Origin: Allgaiera indica
Lineage (GTDB): Bacteria; Pseudomonadota; Alphaproteobacteria; Rhodobacterales; Rhodobacteraceae
Reading direction: 5' to 3'
Assembly (NCBI RefSeq): GCF_900106675.1
Contig: NZ_FNOB01000009.1
Span: 124,001-188,000, forward strand
DNA length: 64,000 nt
Below, piece by piece: positions 25,368-33,933 of this stretch. The number at the start of each line of letters is the position of its first letter. Positions within the stretch are counted from its first letter, which is position 1. The translations under genes were made by a program, and so were the position numbers. Under the pieces are notes generated by a model. The model was not told the origin of the DNA, did no database searches, and saw only the letters and a program-made list of their open reading frames with translations.

Positions 25368-26714
25368 ATGATCCCCTTCGACCGCCTGCATGAGCAATAC
25401 GGTCTGATCCGCAACTGCCTCGAAGGCGAAGATGCCGTGAAGGCGTCGGGCCAACTCTACACCCCAAAGCCCGAAGGCATGACCCCGGGCAACTACGTCC
25501 ACTATCTCGACCGGGGTTGCTTCTACGGCGCCCCCGCGATGACCCTCCGCGCGCTGACGGGTCTCGCGCTGCGCAAAGACCCCGTGATCAAGTTGCCCGC
25601 CCGCCTCGAACCGATGCGCCTGAACGCGACCGACGAGAACGCCCCGATGTCCGTGCTGATCGAAGACATGGTGCGCGAGGTGATGGCGATGGGGCGCTAC
25701 GGCGTGCTGCTCGACTTCCCGGCGACCGGCGCGACGGCGAACACGGTGCCCCATATCGCGACGTTCAAGGCCGAAGCGATCGAGGACTTCGACACGGCCT
25801 ATGTGGACGGGCGAAAGGTGCTGACGCGCGTCTGGCTCGCCTCGGACGAGACGTGGGAGGAGGCCGCCGTCTATTACGAACTGATCCTCGACGACTCGAT
25901 CTACAAGTTCCGCCGCTTCATCCGCGACCAGCATCAGCGCCGCGAAGATGTCGGCGACGAGGTGATCCCGACCGTGAACGGGCGGGCGCTGAACTACATC
26001 CCGTTCCTGCTCGTCTCGCAGGAGGGGCTGCGGCCCGAGAATGTCACGCCGCCCTTCCTCGCGCTCTGTCAGGTCGCGCTCTCGCACTTCAAGAATTCCT
26101 GCGACCGCGAACATGCGATCTTCCTGACGGCCAGCCCGACTCCGTGGATCTCGGGCAGTATCCCGGAAGACCGCGTGCCCTCGACCATCGGTTCGGGCAC
26201 AGTGTGGACGCTGCCCGAGGGCTGTCAGGTCGGAATGCTCGAGTTCACGGGCGCGGGTGTCGCGGCGCAGAAGGAGCTGATGCAGGAGAAGGTGGACACG
26301 ATGGCGACGCTCGGCGCGCGCATGTTGTCCGTCACCATGAACCGCAACGAGACCATCGACACGGCGACCCAGCGCACGCGGTCGGAACTCGCGCTGCTGC
26401 ACGGCGTCGTCGTCTCGGTCGAGGCCGCGCTGAACCGGCTGCTGCACCTCGCGGCCGAATGGGTCGGCGCGCCTGCGGACGAGGCGTCGGTAAACCTGTC
26501 GCGCGACTTCATCGAGATCGCCATGGACCCGAAGATGGTCGAGGCGCAACTGAAGCTGTGGCAGAGCGGCATGATCTCGCGCGCGACCCTCTACGAGAAC
26601 CTGCAGAAGGGTGAGATCGCGCGGTCGGATCGGTCGTGGGCCGACGAGAAGGACATGGTGGAGGAGGAAGGCGGCGACCTGACCCTGCCTGTCTCCCTCG
26701 TCAAATCGAACTGA
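25368..26714 (+). CDS. Phage portal-like protein (DUF4055 family)
   Basis: Likely dodecameric DNA-translocation channel of the capsid vertex. The 448-residue protein starts MIPFDRLHEQYG at ATG 25368 with GGAG nine bases upstream. It shows the DUF4055 pattern: YLDRGCFYGAPAMTLRALTG near residue 45, KDPVIKLP, and MVREVMAMGRYGVLLDFPA near residue 101. Later come VVSVEAALNRLLHLAAEW and NLSRDFIEIAMDP in the C-terminal third. It heads a row of packaging genes, but unlike most phages it precedes the terminase genes and no capsid gene follows. Confidence 0.82.
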   Translation: MIPFDRLHEQYGLIRNCLEGEDAVKASGQLYTPKPEGMTPGNYVHYLDRGCFYGAPAMTLRALTGLALRKDPVIKLPARLEPMRLNATDENAPMSVLIEDMVREVMAMGRYGVLLDFPATGATANTVPHIATFKAEAIEDFDTAYVDGRKVLTRVWLASDETWEEAAVYYELILDDSIYKFRRFIRDQHQRREDVGDEVIPTVNGRALNYIPFLLVSQEGLRPENVTPPFLALCQVALSHFKNSCDREHAIFLTASPTPWISGSIPEDRVPSTIGSGTVWTLPEGCQVGMLEFTGAGVAAQKELMQEKVDTMATLGARMLSVTMNRNETIDTATQRTRSELALLHGVVVSVEAALNRLLHLAAEWVGAPADEASVNLSRDFIEIAMDPKMVEAQLKLWQSGMISRATLYENLQKGEIARSDRSWADEKDMVEEEGGDLTLPVSLVKSN

Positions 26715-26717
26715 CCC

Positions 26718-27419
26718 ATGTTCGGTGGCGACCCGACCGCCTCGCCCGAGCGTGCCCTGATTGCCGCCGTCATCGCACAGGCCGTCCGCGATCTCTTCGT
26801 CACAGTGATCGTGGGTGCGCCGAGCGAGGAGGCTGCACGCCGTGAGGCGCTGGCCTTCCTGACAGACGAGACGGGTTCATGGGCGCAGTCGCGCGAGGCG
26901 CTGTGCCTTGAGGTCGGCATCGACCCGGGCATGGTGCGCCGCACGGTGATCTCCTGGCTCGACGGCGAGGCCACGCCCATGCTGCCCCATGGCCGCGTCA
27001 TGAAGGTGCCCGAGGGCGTCGATACGGCACGGGCGCTCTGGGCGCGTCTGAAGGCCGAGAGCGACACGCGGGCACGGACATACCGGAATGCCGTCGATGC
27101 CCGTCATGCGCGACGGCTGCGGGCGGCGTCTGACGCGATCAAGGCGCGCCGCCGCGATGCCGAGACAGCGGCCACCGTCGAGGCCAACCGCCACCATGTT
27201 GACGCCGTGCTGAACCGTCAGGTTCGCGGCCCGAAGACCGCGCTCGCGGCCTGCGTCGAGAAGGTCATCGCGGAACTTGCGACCGGCCCGAAGACGGCCC
27301 GCGAGTTGTTCTTCGCGCTCGACGGCGACCACGCGCCCGACGCGATCAGCCGGGCGCTCGACATCCTAGAGGCCGAGCGCGACGGCAAGCTGTTCCGCCT
27401 GCCTGCGACGGCTGCGTGA
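26718..27419 (+). CDS. Unknown protein between portal and terminase genes
   Basis: 233 residues, starting three bases after the portal stop. I recognise no family. The N-terminal half (residues 1-90) is mixed alpha-helical: SPERALIAAVIAQAVRDLFV, then EAARREALAFLTDETGSWAQ. The middle (about 110-165) is Arg/Ala-rich and probably a long helix. The last 60 residues (VEKVIAELATGPKTARELFF then SRALDILEAERDGKLFRLP) look like a winged helix. A DNA-binding or regulatory role for packaging genes is possible but inferred. Confidence 0.7.
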   Translation: MFGGDPTASPERALIAAVIAQAVRDLFVTVIVGAPSEEAARREALAFLTDETGSWAQSREALCLEVGIDPGMVRRTVISWLDGEATPMLPHGRVMKVPEGVDTARALWARLKAESDTRARTYRNAVDARHARRLRAASDAIKARRRDAETAATVEANRHHVDAVLNRQVRGPKTALAACVEKVIAELATGPKTARELFFALDGDHAPDAISRALDILEAERDGKLFRLPATAA

Positions 27420-27423
27420 GCGT

Positions 27424-27453
27424 CACCTTCTTTAGGTCAGCGACACCTTCTTT
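27424..27453. repeat. Direct repeat CACCTTCTTT, two copies 20 bases apart
   Basis: Copies at 27424-27433 and 27444-27453, just after the unknown 233-residue protein and 79 bases upstream of the terminator hairpin. Two helical turns apart, they could be a protein-binding site controlling the terminase operon. Confidence 0.4.
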
Positions 27454-27531
27454 CCCCGGTTGAGCGGATCCCGCGCTGGCACCGATTGTCGTTATGCGGA
27501 CTGGGGGTGCGTGCTTCTCCTTTGGAAACGA

Positions 27532-27565
27532 GAGGCGGGTCCCGTGCAGGCCCGCCTCATTTTTT
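27532..27565 (+). terminator. Rho-independent terminator directly before the terminase operon
   Basis: Stem GAGGCGGG, 11-base loop, CCCGCCTC, then ATTTTTT. Only 16 bases separate its end from the next start codon, and these hold the ribosome site AAGGAG. There is no room for a promoter after the hairpin, so the genes from 27582 onward must be transcribed by read-through. Confidence 0.8.
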
Positions 27566-27581
27566 ACCCAAGGAGACGCAC

Positions 27582-27965
27582 ATGTCCGACGACGACAATA
27601 ACGACCGCCTGATGGCGCAGTTCATCGAGAAGGCAACCCCCAAGCTGCTCGAAGCCATGCAGGCCTCGCTTGCAGAGAAGATCGAAGAGCAGATCGGCGG
27701 CCTGAAACAGGCGAGCCAGAAGATGCTCGACGAGATCAAGGACCAGAAGCGCGCAGCCGCCGAGCAGGCCACGAAGGACAAGGGCGAGGCCGACCAGTTC
27801 CGCGCGCTGCTGAGCCAGCGGTCCAACCCTGCCGACATCAACGCGGCCCTGACGCCCGATCCGATCCGGCTGACCCGCGTGCAGGCGCGCGACCCGCAGC
27901 TCTACCGCCGCGCGAAGGCGCAGGCCGAGAAGACCGGCACCACGGTGGAGATCGTCAATGACTAA
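27582..27965 (+). CDS. Coiled-coil protein of unknown function
   Basis: 127 residues, very polar. Residues about 15-80 (FIEKATPKLLEAMQASLAEK then IEEQIGGLKQASQKMLDEIK) are predicted continuous amphipathic helix, probably coiled coil. The C-terminus has a short RVQARDPQLYRRAKAQAE block. Its small size and helical character next to packaging genes could suit a scaffold-like or terminase-assisting protein, but no family is recognised. AAGGAG lies six bases before the ATG. It overlaps the next gene by eight bases. Confidence 0.7.
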   Translation: MSDDDNNDRLMAQFIEKATPKLLEAMQASLAEKIEEQIGGLKQASQKMLDEIKDQKRAAAEQATKDKGEADQFRALLSQRSNPADINAALTPDPIRLTRVQARDPQLYRRAKAQAEKTGTTVEIVND

Positions 27966-28299
27966 GGATCAGGCGAAGTGCGATGCCCGCCTCGTCGCGG
28001 CCTTCACGGTCCTCGGCGCAAGGGGCATCGCCTGTGACCGCATCGCCGTGGACGAGCGCGCGGTGCCCTATCTCGACCGCAAGGAGGTCGGCCTGTCCGA
28101 CCGCGTCAGGATCACCCTGCTGACGATGATCCTGCTCGACTGCATCGGCCACAAGGACCGCGAACCGAATGTCCTCGTGCGCGCGGAACAGAATCGGGCC
28201 TATCGGACGGACATGCGGTGGCTGCGCAAGCACCTCGGCGCGGGCGGGATCATGCAGCCCCTCCAAGAGTTCCTCGCGCTGCGGGGTCTCGCCCTATGA
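27958..28299 (+). CDS. Unknown protein upstream of terminase small subunit
   Basis: 113 residues, no recognised family. Mixed charged and helical: CDARLVAAFTVLGARGIACD, a central hydrophobic segment RITLLTMILLDCIGHKD, and a basic C-terminal part RTDMRWLRKHLGAGG. It overlaps its neighbours at both ends (eight bases upstream, four downstream), so it is part of the packaging operon and probably a real gene. Confidence 0.65.
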   Translation: MTKDQAKCDARLVAAFTVLGARGIACDRIAVDERAVPYLDRKEVGLSDRVRITLLTMILLDCIGHKDREPNVLVRAEQNRAYRTDMRWLRKHLGAGGIMQPLQEFLALRGLAL

Positions 28300-28910
28300 A
28301 CTTCGAGCGCATCAAAGCCGCGATCCCCGCGCCTCCGCCCGGTCCCGGGCGGAAGTCGGTGATCCGGCTGCGTCCCGACGTGGCTGAGGTGGTGGTGGAT
28401 TGCGTCCTCCGCCGCCGTCAGTTCGCGGACATCGCGAAGCGCTGCGCCGTGGACATCGAGACCCTTGCGACCTTCCGCAAGAACTACATCACGCCCGAGG
28501 TCGAGAAGGTGGTGCGCGCGGAGGCCACGCTGACGGAACGGCGGGCCGTGGACAGCGTGATCAACGAGGCGCAGGACGACGTGTCGAAGGGCATCCTCGG
28601 GATCATCAACGAGCAGAAGGCGCTCTACCGCGCGCTCAAGGCCAAGGTCGAGGAGGAGGGGCGCGACCTCGAAGACCTGTTGCCCGGCCTCGCGCAATTG
28701 CTCCGAGACCAGACCAAGACCCACGAGGCGATGCTGAAAACGTACTCGCTGCTCAAGGACAAGACGACCGTCATGGTATCGCTCAACGAGCACCCGGATG
28801 CCGCCCCGCTGCTCGACGCGCTGTTCCTGCTCTTCACCGAGAACCCGGCGGCTGGCCTGCGCTTCCGCGAGATCATGCAGGCGAAACGGATCACCTTGGA
28901 TGTCGCGTGA
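28296..28910 (+). CDS. Probable terminase small subunit (DNA-recognition)
   Basis: 204 residues from ATG 28296 (ATGA overlap with the previous stop). After a Pro-rich start there is a helix-turn-helix-like segment, VDCVLRRRQFADIAKRCAVD then IETLATFRKNYITPE. A long helical region follows (GILGIINEQKALYRALKAKV then EEEGRDLEDLLPGL) that could mediate oligomerisation. It lies directly before and overlaps the terminase ATPase gene, the normal position for TerS. Assignment rests on HTH plus position. Confidence 0.65.
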   Translation: MNFERIKAAIPAPPPGPGRKSVIRLRPDVAEVVVDCVLRRRQFADIAKRCAVDIETLATFRKNYITPEVEKVVRAEATLTERRAVDSVINEAQDDVSKGILGIINEQKALYRALKAKVEEEGRDLEDLLPGLAQLLRDQTKTHEAMLKTYSLLKDKTTVMVSLNEHPDAAPLLDALFLLFTENPAAGLRFREIMQAKRITLDVA

Positions 28911-29691
28911 CGTTGCCCTCTTCCTGCGGACGCTCGACGAACGCCTCGATCCGACGAAACTGCTCGCCCGTGTCGTCGAGGGGGAGCCTGACGCATGGCA
29001 GCGCCAGCTTCTGACCTCGACCTCGGACACCATTATGGTGCTCGCCTCGCGGCGGATCGGCAAATCGACCACGGTCGGCGTGATGGCCGCGCAGGAACTC
29101 GCGCAGCCGCGCCACGAGGTAATCATCATCTGCCCGTCGCTCGCGCAGTCCCAGCTTCTTTTCGCCAAGATCGCCTTCACTTGGGATCTTATCGGCCTGC
29201 CCATCGCGGACAAGCGCCGCACGCTGCTCGAACTCCACCTCGAAAACGGGTCGGTCGCGCGCTGCATGCCCGCAGGCCAGGAGGGGACGAGTGCCCGGGG
29301 GCACGGCATTAAGCGCGGCGCGTTGATCTACGACGAGGCCGCGTTCATCCCGGACAAGGTGTTCGGCTCGACCCTCGCGATTGCCGAGGATGACGCGAAG
29401 ACGATCCTGATCACGACGCCCGGCGGCAAGTCGGGCCGCGCCTATGACATGTGGTCGAACCTCGACGACTTTCCCGAGGTCGAGCGCATCCGCGCCTGCT
29501 CCCTCGATCTGCCGCGCATGGCGAAGACGGTCGAGCGGGCGCGCCGCAACATGTCGCCGCTGGAATTCAAGGTCGAGCACGGCCTGTCGTGGATGGGCCG
29601 CGGCACCCCGTTCTTTGACCCCGAGACCATCTCGAACGCCTACACGGACACCCCAGCCCTTGCCTTGGGAGACATCTATGCTGGACTCTAA
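28900..29691 (+). CDS. Terminase large subunit, ATPase part (split gene)
   Basis: Packaging motor ATPase, 263 residues. ATG 28900 overlaps the small-subunit gene by 11 bases. PDAWQRQLLTS precedes the P-loop LASRRIGKSTT at about residues 47-57. HEVIIICPSLAQSQLLF is the adenine/motif region, Walker B with catalytic Glu is ALIYDEAAFI, and the coupling motif is KTILITTPGGKSGRAYDMW. It stops after the ATPase domain; a normal large subunit would continue into an RNase H-like nuclease, here encoded by the next, overlapping gene in another frame. Confidence 0.87.
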   Translation: MSRDVALFLRTLDERLDPTKLLARVVEGEPDAWQRQLLTSTSDTIMVLASRRIGKSTTVGVMAAQELAQPRHEVIIICPSLAQSQLLFAKIAFTWDLIGLPIADKRRTLLELHLENGSVARCMPAGQEGTSARGHGIKRGALIYDEAAFIPDKVFGSTLAIAEDDAKTILITTPGGKSGRAYDMWSNLDDFPEVERIRACSLDLPRMAKTVERARRNMSPLEFKVEHGLSWMGRGTPFFDPETISNAYTDTPALALGDIYAGL

Positions 29692-30397
29692 CATCGTCAC
29701 GCGCGGCGAGGCGCTGATCCTGCCGAACTCGGACCCCGCCATCGTCATCAAGCCGGGCTACCGCCGCTTCCTCGTCGGCCTCGACATCGCGCAGAGCATC
29801 GACCAGAACGCCTTCGCGATCATCCTCGACGAGCGCGTGCCGTTCTACGACGAGAACGGACGGCAGGAACTGTCGCCGCGCCGCCGCGAGATCGTTCGGG
29901 CGGAGAGGGTGCCGCAGATGTCCTATACCCAGCTTGCCATCGTCACGCGCAACCTGATGCTCGACGCCTCGATCACGGGCCGGGCACACCTCGTCGTCGA
30001 TGCCGGTGGCCCCGGTCGCGCCTTCTGCGACCTGCTGAACACGAAGAACGTGCAGCACACCCGGATGCAGATCGTCGGGGGCGAGAACGAGGGGGAGACG
30101 CGCGAGCGTGGCACTACGTTCAACAACGTGGGCAAGAACCGCCTGCTGTCCACCATCAACTCGGCGATGCACGTCGGCGACCTGAAGATCGGCAACTTCC
30201 CGATGCGCGATGACCTGCGGGCGGAACTCGAATCCTTCGACACCTCGATCACCGAGGCCGGGCGGATGCGGATCGAGGGCGGCACGGCCTTCGGGCACGC
30301 GGACATCGCAATGGCCGCTGCCATGGCCTACTGGCTGTCCGATCACCGGACGGTCGGCGCGCATATCGGGGAGACGCGGCTGCGGGGGTTTTGGTGA
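29678..30397 (+). CDS. Terminase large subunit, nuclease part (split gene)
   Basis: 239 residues with the RNase H-like nuclease arrangement of terminase C-terminal domains: first acidic strand RRFLVGLDIAQSIDQNAFAI (Asp about 32), a second acidic site in HLVVDAGGPGRAFCDLL, and the last Asp in AFGHADIAMAAAMAYWL. It starts at ATG 29678, 14 bases before the ATPase stop, in a different frame. Together the two would make a full-length TerL of about 500 residues. Whether the split is natural, a frameshift, or rejoined by ribosomal slippage is unknown. Confidence 0.82.
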   Translation: MLDSNIVTRGEALILPNSDPAIVIKPGYRRFLVGLDIAQSIDQNAFAIILDERVPFYDENGRQELSPRRREIVRAERVPQMSYTQLAIVTRNLMLDASITGRAHLVVDAGGPGRAFCDLLNTKNVQHTRMQIVGGENEGETRERGTTFNNVGKNRLLSTINSAMHVGDLKIGNFPMRDDLRAELESFDTSITEAGRMRIEGGTAFGHADIAMAAAMAYWLSDHRTVGAHIGETRLRGFW

Positions 30398-30601
30398 GGT
30401 GAAGCCGAAAGGCGCAGATCATCACGAGCAGCCAACTACGCACCTACTGGGGTTGAGCGCCGCGAGAGACCCCCGAAAAACGGGCGAGCGCCGGGCGCCT
30501 CGGTGTATTCCCCTACCATGGTGCCTGCTGGCTACAATGCCGCCTGCTCGCCATCGGTGCTCATCGGCGCTAACTTGATGAAAAAGGCGAGGTGGTTTGC
30601 A

Positions 30602-31798
30602 ATGATTTTCACGCCCGAGAAGTGGGAGAAGCCAGCGCCGGGCGAGATGCGCGACTATCTGAAAAACCGCCCAAAGGCGACGACGGGAAAGCCAACCGGC
30701 AGCATCCTTGTCTTTCGGAAACATCTTTCGCCACTCGCTGTCTACAAATATCTCACCGCACGATTTGGCCCGCCCTATGGTTTTCAGACCTTTGTCAAGA
30801 AGCAGCATGACAGCGACAATCTGATCCATTGGGACTACCTGATAAAGGCAGGGCCGACCATGATCTGGATACAAGGAGGTAATCGCGATGTTCATGTGCA
30901 GATTGACGGAAAGGTAATGAAACCCAAGGACTGGGTTCTGTTTGCCAAGGCGCTAAAAGGGGACTTCGCGCGGTGCGGCGCAGACATGGCCAAGGTTGGG
31001 GCGACACTCGAAAAATGGACAATTGTGTCGAACCGCTTCGCGATGATCGCAGACGCCTGCGCTGGATTCCACGATGTGCTGACCGATGAGGCAGACGAGC
31101 CCGACTTTACGCCTCACAAGCGCACGTCGGAGGCAGGTATCAAGCGATACTACCGACAGGTGAAGCAGATGGGGCAGCGTGCAGATCGCGTGTTCAGCGC
31201 GTCGCTGTCCCTTGATTTGATAACACCTGTTCTGGCCGAGGCTTTCATCAATCTCGTTATCTTCATGATGCGCAAGGACGAGCTGAAGCGCAATCAGCGC
31301 CATTATGACCAATATATCCGCCAGCAGATTGATACGCGGGTCTTCGATTTGCACCTTAAATGCAATCACTTCACCAGCGGCGTCGATCCTGACTGCGAGG
31401 AATACAAGGCGTTTAAACGTGTCATGGATCGGCGCAATCATCACCTGCATGGAAATATCGACCCTACGAAAGATGGGATCGAGACCGTTTACTTCGACAA
31501 GTTCACGCCGCTTTTCGAGAAAGGTGCTGATCCGATCCTCGAACTGTTCAGAAAGAAGGAGTCGGTTTTCGACATTCCGGGAGTCCTAAGCCGCTACCAC
31601 GATGTGCACTTCTTTTTTCAATACGTTCTGGGATTAATCGAGAAGGGGCCTCGCTCCCAATTCGAGATGCTGATGGACGATGGGACCATTGGCTACGACG
31701 CCTCAAGGAGCAAGACAGGACGACTTTTCCCCGGCCATGAGGTTATGATGGTCATGCCGCTCGACTACGACGACGAGTTGAAAGTCGATTGGCGCTAA
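30602..31798 (+). CDS. HEPN-motif protein of unknown function (candidate defence effector)
   Basis: About 398 residues from ATG 30602 (GAGG nine bases upstream; in-frame ATGs at 30578 and 30503 lack a ribosome site). No named family recognised. Near residues 238-260 is a hydrophobic helix LITPVLAEAFINLVIFMMRK. About 60 residues later comes RVMDRRNHHLHGNID, whose RNHHLH fits the R-N-x3-H motif of HEPN RNases. The N-terminal 150 residues are mixed alpha/beta with no motif. Base composition is lower in GC than the packaging genes. It converges on the GHKL ATPase gene with a four-base tail overlap. RNase activity is inferred. Confidence 0.65.
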   Translation: MIFTPEKWEKPAPGEMRDYLKNRPKATTGKPTGSILVFRKHLSPLAVYKYLTARFGPPYGFQTFVKKQHDSDNLIHWDYLIKAGPTMIWIQGGNRDVHVQIDGKVMKPKDWVLFAKALKGDFARCGADMAKVGATLEKWTIVSNRFAMIADACAGFHDVLTDEADEPDFTPHKRTSEAGIKRYYRQVKQMGQRADRVFSASLSLDLITPVLAEAFINLVIFMMRKDELKRNQRHYDQYIRQQIDTRVFDLHLKCNHFTSGVDPDCEEYKAFKRVMDRRNHHLHGNIDPTKDGIETVYFDKFTPLFEKGADPILELFRKKESVFDIPGVLSRYHDVHFFFQYVLGLIEKGPRSQFEMLMDDGTIGYDASRSKTGRLFPGHEVMMVMPLDYDDELKVDWR

Positions 31799-33645
31799 CC
31801 GGACTGCATGATCACGCCGCTGATCTCCGCCAGCGCATCACCCTCATCTTTCCGGGCCATCGAAATACCGAGGCGACGCGATATGCTGTGGTATGCGCTG
31901 CTGGCTGCGTCCCGCCACCCATCAGCGGCAAGGCTAAGGCTTTCAGGCTCCAGCGCCTTGCGCACGTCGTCAGGTGTCCATTCCCGGATCAACTGCTTCG
32001 ACTGGGCATAGACGACCGCATAGCCGACACGCGCCATCACAATGCGCTCGGCCCACTGGCGCGCCAGTTCACGAACAATCTGCGGATCTTCGTATGTGGC
32101 ATACCGGACTTCCAAATGCTCCTGCGCGGCTGAAACGGCCGAGTAGGTCATGTTCACGAAGAGGATATTGCTCTCCCGGACATATTTGGCGGCCTTGCCG
32201 GAGAACCCCTTCTCCGCAACCTCGTCCTCATCCCGGAGCGGAATGATCTCTGGGGCGTGTTCTAGGTTCTTGGAGATGTTTGCCCGCTTTGCGCCGGTCG
32301 GGTTGAAGATCAATTCGGTCGGCGTCGTGGGGGCTTGACCGTCGGAACTCTTCGCCGTTCCTTCATGGCGGGGCGAGGCACCTCGGGCACCGCCTTCATC
32401 AACCGGTTCCGCACCGGTGTTGGTGAGGCGCGGACTCTTTGCCTTGACGCGGAGTTCGTTGAGCAGGTCCTGCAACTCTTTGCGTAGGTCATCAGTTGAT
32501 GCCGACGGTTTCGGCGCCAGCGAGTTGATGATCTCCACGAGCCAGGCGGGACGGTTCTGGAAAACAAGCTCTGCAAAGTCGTCGACCATCAACTGTCGCT
32601 GATCCCCAGTCGAAAGCTGGACGAACCGTCGATAGGGTTCATGCCGAACGGGAAAGTTCATCGGAAGTTCGACGTGGATCGAAATATGCTTTGCCCCGAA
32701 CGGGATTCCGAAGGCGGGAGCGTCCGCGGCCCATTTGCGAGCCTTTCGGACATCATACAATTCACCCCGAAAGACGATTCCAGCCGTGCTGACCGAAGAA
32801 GTCAGCGACCCTGAAATCGACCTGTTGTGCGAGCTGTCTTGGTAGGGAGGATCATAGTAATAGTGAACGCGGATGCCATCACCGACATCGACGGTCTCCG
32901 CTTGTCCGAATGTTTCCAGTCGGTCGGGGATAGTTTTGAACTGCCGTCTACCGTCCCGGGGATGAGTCCCCTCATGAAGGTAGAGTTCAACACCTTCCGG
33001 CAGGCCATAGAAGCGATGATACAAATAGGTAGTGATCCACTGCCGGTCTTGTTTCGGGTCGCCATCATAGGGATCGGCAACGGTGTCCTGATCGGGCCGG
33101 TTGCCGTACAGGATAACTTCAGTCCAGTCCTCGGAAAGAGAGTATTCAGCCTCGGCTGCTACCGCGTCCGTAACATCGACCACCTCTTCGAATGCGTCTT
33201 CGACAGGCACCCACACCTTGCCATAGATGCCTTCTCGCTTGCCGAGAATGACTTGGCTAACAGCGCCGTCGCGGCAGGAGCGATACCGCATTCCGAGCGT
33301 GTTGGAGGGAAGCGAGGCAACCTTTGCGCCCATTCCGAAGTTGCCCTCGAGGGCCATATCTTTCCCGAGAGATGCGGCAAGGTCGCAGATATGATCCAGT
33401 TCAGCGCTGCTGAGGCCCGGACCGGTGTTCCAGATAGCCAGTTTTCGGGCGTCACCGCATTCATCGACCGTCTTGCCTTTGATCTCAACGATCCGCCGCC
33501 GCTCTTGGCCGCGTGAAGCGGCCTCCAAAGCGTTCATCACAAGCTCTCGAAGCATCATGGTCTTTGGGCATTGCTCGATTTGACGGGCGACAGTGAAATC
33601 AATGTCGCGGATCGTAATCGGGGTAATCTGCTTGATGTGGCTCAC
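31795..33645 (-). CDS. GHKL (Hsp90/MORC-like) ATPase, candidate defence protein
   Basis: 616 residues. The N-terminal Bergerat ATP-binding fold is clear: LRELVMNALEAAS (N box, residues about 32-44), KLAIWNTGPGLSSAELDHI (G1, about 68-86) and EGNFGMGAKVASLPSN (G2 lid, about 99-114). Beyond residue 230 no family is recognised; a variable polar linker spans about 410-470 and a helical tail follows. Related ATPases occur in anti-phage and nucleic-acid-surveillance systems. The small gene 12 bases upstream forms an operon with it. Lower GC than flanking phage genes suggests separately acquired cargo. Confidence 0.75.
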   Translation of the reverse strand: MSHIKQITPITIRDIDFTVARQIEQCPKTMMLRELVMNALEAASRGQERRRIVEIKGKTVDECGDARKLAIWNTGPGLSSAELDHICDLAASLGKDMALEGNFGMGAKVASLPSNTLGMRYRSCRDGAVSQVILGKREGIYGKVWVPVEDAFEEVVDVTDAVAAEAEYSLSEDWTEVILYGNRPDQDTVADPYDGDPKQDRQWITTYLYHRFYGLPEGVELYLHEGTHPRDGRRQFKTIPDRLETFGQAETVDVGDGIRVHYYYDPPYQDSSHNRSISGSLTSSVSTAGIVFRGELYDVRKARKWAADAPAFGIPFGAKHISIHVELPMNFPVRHEPYRRFVQLSTGDQRQLMVDDFAELVFQNRPAWLVEIINSLAPKPSASTDDLRKELQDLLNELRVKAKSPRLTNTGAEPVDEGGARGASPRHEGTAKSSDGQAPTTPTELIFNPTGAKRANISKNLEHAPEIIPLRDEDEVAEKGFSGKAAKYVRESNILFVNMTYSAVSAAQEHLEVRYATYEDPQIVRELARQWAERIVMARVGYAVVYAQSKQLIREWTPDDVRKALEPESLSLAADGWRDAASSAYHSISRRLGISMARKDEGDALAEISGVIMQSG

Positions 33646-33657
33646 CGGTTGACTCCA

Positions 33658-33933
33658 CTAGAGTTTGAACTCGCCGCCGTTGCGGCTGGATGATTGGTTG
33701 AACTTCCCTTCAATCTCCGAAACGGCTTCCCGGAGCGCCTTCACGATCTTACGCGCCTCTTGGTCCTCGTAGCGGTAGTTTTGCCGGTTCGACAGGTTGC
33801 CGATCAGCCGGATCGCTTCCAGCGCCTTGTTGGTCCGCTTCTCGGCAAGCTCCTTGAACTTGATTCGCTTTCGGTCGTCTTCCATCGCCCATTCCCATAA
33901 TGTGGGAGAACTATGTCTCACATATTTTTCCAT
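33658..33933 (-). CDS. Small helical protein encoded with the GHKL ATPase
   Basis: 91 residues from ATG 33933, or 75 from the internal ATG 33885 (MEDDRKRIKFKELAEKRTNK). The shorter form is almost all charged helix: ALEAIRLIGNLSNRQNYRYE then DQEARKIVKALREAVSEIEG. No family recognised. It is the first gene of the leftward two-gene operon, ending 12 bases before the ATPase start, so a regulator or partner role is likely. A TTGACC hexamer (reverse strand, 33935-33940) with GACATA 17 bases on is a possible promoter; with that promoter the shorter form would be made. Confidence 0.65.
   Translation of the reverse strand: MEKYVRHSSPTLWEWAMEDDRKRIKFKELAEKRTNKALEAIRLIGNLSNRQNYRYEDQEARKIVKALREAVSEIEGKFNQSSSRNGGEFKL

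Noticed and set aside
25050-26549. A 499-codon minus-strand frame over the portal gene
   Set aside because: Shadow of the DUF4055 portal gene; His/Arg/Asp-rich translation without family features.
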